From a virus: a DNA stretch of 22,664 nt. Positions 15,862 through 21,662 of the stretch are shown here, one piece after another. The notes beneath the pieces are model-generated. The model saw only the letters and a list, made by a program, of their open reading frames with translations, made no database searches and was not told the origin of the DNA. The position numbers and the translations under genes were made by a program. Each line of letters opens with the position of its first letter. The stretch's first letter is position 1. Location: the IMG/VR virus record IMGVR_UViG_3300008448_000713, positions 1 through 22,664 of that record; one strand, written 5' to 3'.

Positions 15862-16432
15862 AAAGGATGTCGTCTATTCGCATACGATAGACCGTCTCAC
15901 CGTCCAACTCCATCTCATAGTCAGCATCCCTTGCGAAGACAACCGTGTCCCCCTTAGCGATACCGTAGTGCTCAAGCGTGTCGGAGTCGTAGGCCACCGT
16001 GGCGACGTTCTTCTTAACAACTTCAGGTAGCAAGATGATGCCAGAGGATGTTTTGTCCTCTTTTTTCTTCTCGATATGTACGAAGACCCAATCCGAAAAC
16101 AGCCTGATAACCCCGTCACGCTTGTATGCATAAGCCTGTGTGGCATGACCACCGTGCTCTGAATATCGAACGAGGTAGATGTCCTTCTCTATCTCCGCAC
16201 GCTTGTCAAGAACCACATGGTGGTGAAAGTACAGCGTATCACCGACCTTCACTGGTGTATCGTGCTTCTCTGGCACACCAACAACCTCCCCGTAGCAGTA
16301 CCTGTTCTCAAATTCACGGAACTTGTTCTCAAGATAGAACTCTTGACCAGCCATGGTAAAGGTGTCCTTAAACTTCTTAGGGAGCCTTACAAGGAAGTCC
16401 CTAACGGGTTTTAAATCAGAATTTGCAGTCAT
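15845..16432 (-). CDS. GroES-type co-chaperonin with two fused Cpn10-like domains
   Basis: I start at the ATG at 16432, giving 195 aa. The second half (about 112-195) reads as a Cpn10 domain: WVFVHIEKKKEDKTSSGIIL with LPE as mobile loop and hydrophobic tripeptide, then KNVATVAYDSD, IAKGDTVVFARDADYEMELD and MRIDDILYVEKA, matching the GroES order (strand, loop, 'GDxVxF', 'G.EV..DG', 'DIL.V'). The first half (9-105) repeats the plan in degenerate form: PVRDFLVRLPKKF, YCYGEVVGVPEKHDT, then VKVGDTLYFHHHVV. Host GroEL with a phage GroES (as with T4 gp31) folds capsid protein; this product likely acts the same way in the cytoplasm. It is twice the usual length, like plastid Cpn20. It overlaps both neighbours by 17 bases. 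Confidence 0.78.
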   Translation of the reverse strand: MTANSDLKPVRDFLVRLPKKFKDTFTMAGQEFYLENKFREFENRYCYGEVVGVPEKHDTPVKVGDTLYFHHHVVLDKRAEIEKDIYLVRYSEHGGHATQAYAYKRDGVIRLFSDWVFVHIEKKKEDKTSSGIILLPEVVKKNVATVAYDSDTLEHYGIAKGDTVVFARDADYEMELDGETVYRMRIDDILYVEKA

Positions 16433-16625
16433 ACTCAACGATTACAGGCATTTTATTAATAGTTTTCCAATGGAGCGTCCCTTCGGAGTTCTCGATGTAG
16501 ACATCGAATCTGTCCCCAGAATCATGCTCCTCGATGGCGACGACATGACCGCCACCTGCTGCCATGCCTATAAAGTAGGCCATAGCGTCCTTGGGGTTGA
16601 CCCCAATGATAATCTTACGAATCAT
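16416..16625 (-). CDS. Small conserved-looking protein of unknown function, 69 aa
   Basis: Unrecognised function. The sequence starts MIRKIIIGVNPKDAMAYFIG, continues with MAAGGGHVVAIEEHD, and has a beta-type second half (RFDVYIENSEG, then MPVIVEYDCKF). The N-terminal 'KIIIGxxPKxxMAYxxGxxAGGG' pattern looks like a conserved family of short proteins in phage structural blocks. The gene follows the 125-aa gene by one base and overlaps the co-chaperonin start by 17 bases, so it is probably co-translated with it and may work in the same assembly step. Confidence 0.55.
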   Translation of the reverse strand: MIRKIIIGVNPKDAMAYFIGMAAGGGHVVAIEEHDSGDRFDVYIENSEGTLHWKTINKMPVIVEYDCKF

Positions 16626-16626
16626 T

Positions 16627-17004
16627 TTAGTTCAAGTTAATCCAATAATCAGCCGTAGTGCTACCCTTTTCTGGGGGTGATGGCTCTGAGCGCATATTCT
16701 TCTTGCGGTCTTCAATCATCTCTGTGGTGTAGGCTTCGTAAACCCCGTCAAGCACCTCCTCAAGCACCTCTTCATCCATCACGTTTGTGGCGTAGAATAC
16801 GTCAACACGGTCTGAGTTGTCGATGCCGTCAATCGAGTTTTGAAGCCGCTCCTCCTCTGAAATCATGAAGTCGCCCTGCTTGATACCAACGGTTACGACG
16901 TAGAAGGAATCCTCCGTAGCCCCGTACTTGATGAGTAGTGCCTTGATTTCGTTGTTAATCCTTTTGAACTCCTTGGAGAAGGATTTGATGTCTTTTTCTT
17001 TCAT
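16627..17004 (-). CDS. Acidic protein of unknown function, first gene of the terminase block, 125 aa
   Basis: Unrecognised. The chosen ATG is at 17004; the reading frame stays open to a TTG at 17031, but that would place the start upstream of the predicted transcription start. The product has a basic helical N-terminus (MKEKDIKSFSKEFKRINNEI), a strand with DSFYVVTVGIKQGDFM, an acidic middle (VMDEEVLEEVLDGVYEAY) and a polar tail ending in TTADYWINLN. It is the leader gene of the block that encodes the co-chaperonin and terminase, with a promoter element only 16 bases before the ATG. Nothing in the sequence identifies a substrate or partner. Confidence 0.5.
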   Translation of the reverse strand: MKEKDIKSFSKEFKRINNEIKALLIKYGATEDSFYVVTVGIKQGDFMISEEERLQNSIDGIDNSDRVDVFYATNVMDEEVLEEVLDGVYEAYTTEMIEDRKKNMRSEPSPPEKGSTTADYWINLN

Positions 17005-17018
17005 TTGAATTAAATTTG
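16985..17018 (+). promoter_or_regulatory. Promoter for the plus-strand winged-helix regulator
   Basis: TAAATTTG (17011-17018) matches TAnnTTTG and ends 17 bases before the ATG at 17036. A TTG lies 23 bases upstream (16985-16987), within the 17-23 base range reported for Flavobacterium promoters. The element is inside the coding start region of the opposite gene and overlaps its promoter. Confidence 0.5.
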
Positions 17019-17028
17019 CACAAATATA
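17011..17028. promoter_or_regulatory. Near-perfect palindrome formed by two opposed promoter boxes, candidate operator
   Basis: TAAATTTG-CA-CAAATATA reads almost identically on both strands (seven of eight arm positions match). The left arm is the plus-strand -7 box and the right arm is the reverse complement of the minus-strand -7 box TATATTTG. A dimeric winged-helix protein encoded next door could bind here and control both directions. Operator function is inference. Confidence 0.5.
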
Positions 17029-17051
17029 CAATTAAATGCCACGCAAGAAAA
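17021..17051 (-). promoter_or_regulatory. Promoter for the 125-aa gene to terminase block
   Basis: Minus-strand TATATTTG (17021-17028) with a TTTT (three of four matches to TTTG) exactly 19 bases upstream (17048-17051), 16 bases before the ATG at 17004. The core GTATATTTG is shared with two other block promoters. The upstream part lies within the coding sequence of the divergent regulator gene. Confidence 0.6.
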
Positions 17052-17497
17052 TCATACCCAAGAAGCGGGGGACCGTGATGAACATCAAGGAGTATGCCAA
17101 GGCGGATAAGTCCAAGATTGGTAGCACCTACATGAAGTACTACAGATTGGCTTGCCAGGACATTAGAAAGGCCTACGGGGTGAGCCAGTCCCAGCTTGAG
17201 ATGATGCTCTTCGTTTACGACCTTGAATACTTCACCGCTTACTACATCTGCAAGACCTTTGGGCTGTCTCGTGTTGAAACGATGAGGAAGGACTACATAG
17301 ACCCGCTTGTGAGGCAGGGCCTGCTATTCGTCTACATGAAGCACGGGGATATATCCAACGAGGATAGGCAGCGATTCAATATCGAGGAGAACCAAAGGTT
17401 TCGAACGAGGTACTGCCTCTCACAGAAGGGTAGGTACATGGTGCACAAGCTTTACAGCAAGATGCAAGGGAAGGCCCCTATCTTTATTGATGACTAG
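17036..17497 (+). CDS. Winged-helix (MarR-like) DNA-binding regulator, 153 aa
   Basis: The only plus-strand gene in the window. After a basic N-terminus (MPRKKIIPKKRG) the product has a helical core: a helix with YYRLACQDIRKAYGVSQSQL, the pair YDLEYFTAYYICKTFGLSRV and ETMRKDYIDPLVRQGLLFVY (about 61-100; helix-turn-helix type), and a wing ending RTRYCLSQKGRYMVHKLYSK (123-142). The 'Y.LS.KG..MV...Y' end is typical of MarR-type winged helices, which bind palindromic operators as dimers. It is divergently transcribed from the terminase block, and the 31-base gap between the two ATGs is a palindrome carrying both -7 boxes. I infer that it controls itself and the late genes; activator versus repressor cannot be told. 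Its 3' end overlaps the convergent 55-aa gene by 14 bases. Confidence 0.65.
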   Translation: MPRKKIIPKKRGTVMNIKEYAKADKSKIGSTYMKYYRLACQDIRKAYGVSQSQLEMMLFVYDLEYFTAYYICKTFGLSRVETMRKDYIDPLVRQGLLFVYMKHGDISNEDRQRFNIEENQRFRTRYCLSQKGRYMVHKLYSKMQGKAPIFIDD

Positions 17498-17651
17498 TGA
17501 TGACCTTGAATGGCATCTTCAGCGAAGCCCCCTTGTGAGGCTTGAACTCCCCATCGTGCTTCATTAGGTAGAAACGACCACCTTGGTTCATCCAGTGGTA
17601 GCCATCTGGGGCATCCACCATAATCTTACTCGGAGACTTCTTTGCTTTCAT
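17484..17651 (-). CDS. Very small basic protein, 55 aa, unknown function
   Basis: I found this frame by reading the gap after the 95-aa gene: ATG at 17651, TAA at 17486-17484. It begins MKAKKSPSKIMVDAPDGYHW and continues MNQGGRFYLMKHDGEF, KPHKGASLKMPFKV, ending ITSHQ. It is basic, has a compact beta-hairpin look (GYHWM...GRFYLMKH) and no membrane segment. It begins inside the last 26 bases of the 95-aa gene and ends 14 bases inside the convergent regulator gene, so it fills what would otherwise be a gap. Tight packing, ATG start and a protein-like composition support a real gene. Confidence 0.55.
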   Translation of the reverse strand: MKAKKSPSKIMVDAPDGYHWMNQGGRFYLMKHDGEFKPHKGASLKMPFKVITSHQ

Positions 17652-17913
17652 TATTGTGATGAGCGTTATAGTCCTCTGCGTACTGCTTATCCCAACTTAG
17701 GAAAGAATGTACACCGCAGGGTTCGGGCCAAGTTTGAAAACGTTTCCAAATCTTAGGTTCATCCTTCTCCCATAGAATGTCAACGCACCAAGCCTTTGGA
17801 TTTGTAGGGTTGATATGTCCGAGTTCTACAACGGAATGATGTGCAGCCTCCGAGTCGTTAATGGTTCGGAAATCTGCGTAAATTGCAAATTCGTATTTTC
17901 GAAAGGTAGCCAT
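17626..17913 (-). CDS. Small soluble protein of unknown function, 95 aa
   Basis: Unrecognised. Mixed alpha/beta composition with FRKYEFAIYADFRT near the start, a tryptophan-rich centre (KAWCVDILWEKDEPKIWKRF, then QTWPEPCGVHSFL) and an acidic, polar tail (HNNESKEVSE). It follows the 612-aa fibre gene by two bases and overlaps the 55-aa gene by 26 bases. Being encoded just after a fibre gene, it could be a fibre assembly chaperone, but the sequence gives no direct proof. No signal peptide or membrane segment. Confidence 0.5.
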   Translation of the reverse strand: MATFRKYEFAIYADFRTINDSEAAHHSVVELGHINPTNPKAWCVDILWEKDEPKIWKRFQTWPEPCGVHSFLSWDKQYAEDYNAHHNNESKEVSE

Positions 17914-17915
17914 TG

Positions 17916-19754
17916 TTAGAGGGTTGTGAGGGCTGCGAGTTCAGAATCACTTAAACGGGTATTGTAAAGCGCAACGTCTCTGCATTGTTGATTTCCAGGC
18001 CCAAATATGAGGGCCGCATGACCGAAAACAACGCTATCTAATGCAGCCGTAAAAGTAAATGCGGTTGTGTTTGTGCTTCCAATCTTTGTTCCATTGATAT
18101 AAAAAGTCGTATCACCGCTTTTATACGCAATCGCTACCTTTAAGAATCCTGTTCGTACGGTGGTGTCTATAATTGATAATGCCGTGGAACCTCCTGCGTA
18201 TATTCTTGCAACCCAATTTGTTGTTGTGGTTTTAAGAAATACAACCGAATTTGTTACATTTCTGTTGATATAAATAATGTCCTGCGTATTCGTATTATTA
18301 CTAAGTGCATTTCCCTCCCAATAAATCGTACCCTCCGTCTGACCGATGTAATCCGTAGCCCCGCTTAGAGTTACTACATCAGCGCTTCTTGATGCGGCTG
18401 CAGTCGTTGTTGGTATCACGGATGTGGCAACGCTCCCCAATTCCATTTGAGGTAAACCGATTCGGATGGTGAAGTTGTAGGTAGTACCTGAAACAAGAAC
18501 AAACTGAATAAGCGGTTGAACTCTTGCCGTTGAAGCGTTGGCCAATGTTCTTGTAAAAGAAAACCTCGTTAGAGATGATGTCAATGTAGCGATTGCGCTT
18601 CCTTCTGCTAAATAAGTACCGCCAGAATTAAATTCATAAATAGTAACTCTTGCTGCTGGTCTATTCCCTCCAGCATCGGCTATCTGCTTTATCCACATAC
18701 TGTTGGTCCAAGCCTGACCTGACGCTGCGACAATTTGACTGTTTGTTTCAAAGCTATATGTAAGCGCAGCACCCGTTGCCGTTCCGCTTACTTGTACATC
18801 AATATAATCAACCCCATTTTCAGACCCAACCCCAACAATGGTTCTCGTTAATCCATTTAGAGTTGTTGAGTGATTTGTTGGCAAAGTACCTGGCGTTCCC
18901 GCAACCGCTCCGACCATCGTGTTGTTGCGTATGCTATTGGTCGCAGCAGGCTCTATAAGCAATGCAGGGGAACCCCCAGTATAGTCAATTCTTGGGATGT
19001 TATTAGCGTTTGCTGCGTTTACAGTTAACCCACCAAATATGGTTACTGCGCTGGTTGTGGTTGGAATATAATCAGTTACGTTTGCAGTAGGTTCGTATTG
19101 GGCCCCGTATATGTATATGCCAGAAATACCGTCACCAGCGAAATCTCCTGTGTTTGACGCTGGCTGCATATTTATCCTTACGGTTTCGTTTGCTGTGGAA
19201 GCAGCTTTTGAAATAATGCATCGATACCATCCATTTCCAAATGACCGTATTGAGGTCACGATACCTGTATCCGTAACGGTTATTGCTCCTGTATTAAGGT
19301 TAAAGTCACCACCTACGCTACCTATCCTGAGCCTGCAAAAATTGTAACCTGCAGCTTTGACAAAAACAGAGAATGTGTAACTGCCAGAAGCAGATACCGT
19401 TACTTGGTCGACACGATGCTGAACAGCTGGAGTAGTGTTTGCTACAATTAAGTCGGCAGAATTGCCTCCAAAAGGGTCAAGAGTCCCAGTTGTGTTTAAA
19501 ACGCTTCCACTGCCAAATGCAAGTAAATTTGTTTGAGTCCAAGTCGTTCCAAAGTTTTCGCTCTGCAACGCTAGATTCGTCCTAGGGGCCTCAATAAACC
19601 CGCTTGAATTAACCCTGGTAGCTAATGATGCCCTGGTGGCAGAAAACTCACGCTTGACGAAGAATCCGTCATCAGACTGGTAGTAACCTAGCAGATTGCT
19701 AAGCTTAATTCCCCAGTTGTTGCGCCCTATAACGATTGTCGGTGTTGCAGCCAT
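17916..19754 (-). CDS. Modular fibre/lectin-type protein, 612 aa (third of three paralogues)
   Basis: All-beta protein with an N-terminal lead (1-55, with TRASLATRVNSSGFIE), a first carbohydrate-binding-like module (about 58-240) containing FGNGWYRC (172-179) and GAQYEPTANVTDYIPTTTSA, a second, more divergent module (about 255-455) starting PRIDYTGGSPALLIEPAATN and ending with MELGSVATSVIPTTTAA, and a C-terminal LamG/concanavalin A-like domain (about 456-612) with IGQTEGTIYWE, VAIAYKSGDTTFYINGTKIG and VALYNTRLSD. These modules are common in phage tail-fibre and receptor-binding proteins, where they bind surface glycans. It follows its paralogue by three bases. The likely role is host recognition on the virion; a secreted or capsid-surface adhesin is the alternative. 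No enzymatic motif is visible. Confidence 0.7.
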   Translation of the reverse strand: MAATPTIVIGRNNWGIKLSNLLGYYQSDDGFFVKREFSATRASLATRVNSSGFIEAPRTNLALQSENFGTTWTQTNLLAFGSGSVLNTTGTLDPFGGNSADLIVANTTPAVQHRVDQVTVSASGSYTFSVFVKAAGYNFCRLRIGSVGGDFNLNTGAITVTDTGIVTSIRSFGNGWYRCIISKAASTANETVRINMQPASNTGDFAGDGISGIYIYGAQYEPTANVTDYIPTTTSAVTIFGGLTVNAANANNIPRIDYTGGSPALLIEPAATNSIRNNTMVGAVAGTPGTLPTNHSTTLNGLTRTIVGVGSENGVDYIDVQVSGTATGAALTYSFETNSQIVAASGQAWTNSMWIKQIADAGGNRPAARVTIYEFNSGGTYLAEGSAIATLTSSLTRFSFTRTLANASTARVQPLIQFVLVSGTTYNFTIRIGLPQMELGSVATSVIPTTTAAASRSADVVTLSGATDYIGQTEGTIYWEGNALSNNTNTQDIIYINRNVTNSVVFLKTTTTNWVARIYAGGSTALSIIDTTVRTGFLKVAIAYKSGDTTFYINGTKIGSTNTTAFTFTAALDSVVFGHAALIFGPGNQQCRDVALYNTRLSDSELAALTTL

Positions 19755-19757
19755 AAA

Positions 19758-21662
19758 TTAAACGATAGAATAAGATAAACTTGATGCAAGAGCTGAATAA
19801 GACTGAATCTGTGATGTTGCTGATTCTAGGAGGTAGTTCGGTAGACGGGTTTTGTAGATGGCAGCAGCACGGATGCGGTCGTTGAGGAATATAGTATCCG
19901 TATTAAATCGGGTTCCAATTAACACCTCCGAGCAAGTAGGCACATTTCCGCTATTATCCGTAGCAACTGAAGCCCCATTCACATACATAGCAAAGTCATT
20001 CTGCTTGTAGGTTAGGGCTACCTTGTAAATTCCATTGGTCAATGTTGAGCCAAATAACGCTGCTTGCGTTGCGTTGCTTACTTGAACCAAAGAATAAAAC
20101 CTGTTTGTCCCTCCCGATTGCCGCTCAACGCCTAAAATAATAGCATTTTGTAAGTTATTTGCTCCAACATTAAGCGCAACGATTCCAACCACAGGTGAGC
20201 CTACTTGGGGGAAAGTCCTAACATCCACCTCCACATAAATCGTCCCCTCGGTCTGCCCAATCAACCCACTAACGCTAGTCTTGTTTATGACATCCGCATT
20301 TCGGGTGACGGTTGATGCAACCGTTGGGATATAGGAAGTGGCTATTGGCCCTGTTTCAAGCTGTGCGCCCCAGATGTAAATCCCAGCTACGCTATTCCTG
20401 ATTTGAGCAGCCCTAATCAGTTCAACCTTTGGGTTGGTTACAGTTGCAGCTGTGGTGCCAGATACGGATACCCTGTACCATCCATTGCCGTAATTCTGGA
20501 TTGTTCCACCTGTTACCGTCGCTGTGCTAAGGTCAAAGGAGCAAATGAAAGCAGGTGTCTCGTCCGTGTAGAACCTTATCGAGGCCGTATCGTAATCCTT
20601 CTTCTTCACGAAGAGACTAAGCGTATGGGTGGTTCCAGTTGCAAGGGATAGGAACGTCCTCTCGATAGCTGAATCAATGCCTACACCAGTGTCGATGACG
20701 TACGTTGTAGCATCGTTAGTCCCGTCAGGGGAGACGGTTGTACCAAAAGTAACGACCCCGTAATTTTTAGCCCAATAACCATTAGCGAAATCCTCGCTAC
20801 GCTGTAGCAAATTTGTTGCCGCTGGCTCTACAAGCAAGGCTGGGCATCCTGGTGTCCCATCACCCATGTAATAATCAAGCCTTGGTACAGAGTTGGTTAC
20901 TGCTGCCGTGGTCGTTGGAATGTAAGCTGTTGCTGATGCTCCAACTTCAATTTGCGCTCCAAAACCGTAAAGAATATCAGTAGTTGTGCCTGAAAAAGGA
21001 AACGCACGAGTGCTACCGCTTGACGTTATCAGAATCGCAGCGACCCCAGCTCCACCTGCCGATACAGCAGCCGTAGCAGTAAATTGACAACGATACCATC
21101 CGTTGCCGTAATTTTCGATGCTTGCAGACCTGTTTGTGTCTGCGGATGTCCCAGTTACAACTGCAACCGTGCCAAGTTGAAGGTCAAAGTTTGCATAACC
21201 TAATTGAGTGAACGAATTCCCAACACCTGGGAAAGTCATTTGAACATACCTTCCAGCAACTCCAGTTCCTTGCTTGAAGAATGCGCTTTGCGTGTAAATC
21301 GTTCCGCTGGTGTATGCTATAGTAGTCGGACTGTTGGATTGAGCAATGTGGGATGAACTGCCTGAAGTTGGACTTATAGCGTTAGCCAAGTTCGTGCCAA
21401 AAGGGTCAGTCGTTCCGCTTGTTCCAGTTACGACCGTTACTGCGGAATTAAGCCAGTTATTTGCTGCAATCCATGAATGAGAATGCCATGCCAAATTAGT
21501 ATTGGCTGGGATGGTTTCGATATACCCCAATGAATTGACACGGGTTGAAATCGTTGCACGAGTGACCGTTAGGTCTCCCGTACCGTCCATTGGCTCCTGA
21601 CACAAGAGAGTACCAACCCCGTACTTCGCAGGTATCATTTCTATAGATGGTACAATGTTCAT
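19758..21662 (-). CDS. Modular fibre/lectin-type protein, 634 aa (second of three paralogues)
   Basis: Same design as its neighbours: lead (1-55) with LTVTRATISTRVNSLGYIET, module 1 (about 52-257) with SAFFKQGTG, YGNGWYRC (185-192) and GAQIEVGASATAYIPTTTAA, module 2 (about 258-455) starting PRLDYYMGDGTPGCPALLVE, with NLLQRSEDFANGYWAKN, YGNGWYRV (391-398) and GAQLETGPIATSYIPT, then a LamG-like domain (about 456-615) with IGQTEGTIYVE, VALTYKQNDFAMYVNGASVA and AAIYKTRLPN. Module 1 is close to the visible module of the paralogue to the right at both DNA and protein level, and module 2 is the part that paralogue lacks. Its ATG overlaps the preceding stop (ATGA). A receptor-binding role is inferred from the lectin-like folds and tandem arrangement. 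Confidence 0.7.
   Translation of the reverse strand: MNIVPSIEMIPAKYGVGTLLCQEPMDGTGDLTVTRATISTRVNSLGYIETIPANTNLAWHSHSWIAANNWLNSAVTVVTGTSGTTDPFGTNLANAISPTSGSSSHIAQSNSPTTIAYTSGTIYTQSAFFKQGTGVAGRYVQMTFPGVGNSFTQLGYANFDLQLGTVAVVTGTSADTNRSASIENYGNGWYRCQFTATAAVSAGGAGVAAILITSSGSTRAFPFSGTTTDILYGFGAQIEVGASATAYIPTTTAAVTNSVPRLDYYMGDGTPGCPALLVEPAATNLLQRSEDFANGYWAKNYGVVTFGTTVSPDGTNDATTYVIDTGVGIDSAIERTFLSLATGTTHTLSLFVKKKDYDTASIRFYTDETPAFICSFDLSTATVTGGTIQNYGNGWYRVSVSGTTAATVTNPKVELIRAAQIRNSVAGIYIWGAQLETGPIATSYIPTVASTVTRNADVINKTSVSGLIGQTEGTIYVEVDVRTFPQVGSPVVGIVALNVGANNLQNAIILGVERQSGGTNRFYSLVQVSNATQAALFGSTLTNGIYKVALTYKQNDFAMYVNGASVATDNSGNVPTCSEVLIGTRFNTDTIFLNDRIRAAAIYKTRLPNYLLESATSQIQSYSALASSLSYSIV
19870..20255 (-). 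repeat. LamG-region DNA shared with the first fibre paralogue
   Basis: Within the C-terminal domain coding region, 17 bases at 19870-19886 recur exactly at 21837-21853, and 22 bases at 20234-20255 recur exactly at 22171-22192. These are remnants of duplication of the LamG-coding segment between tandem fibre genes and are possible recombination sites. Confidence 0.7.
21100..21195 (-). repeat. Module DNA shared with the first fibre paralogue
   Basis: Seventeen bases at 21100-21116 recur exactly at 22449-22465, and the 27 bases at 21169-21195 recur at 22518-22544 with one mismatch. Both pairs have the same offset (1349 bases), showing that one continuous module-coding segment was duplicated between the 634-aa gene and its upstream paralogue. 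Confidence 0.7.

Noticed and set aside
17005-17031. TTG start for the 125-aa gene at 17031
   Set aside because: It would lie upstream of the predicted transcription start and inside the palindrome.
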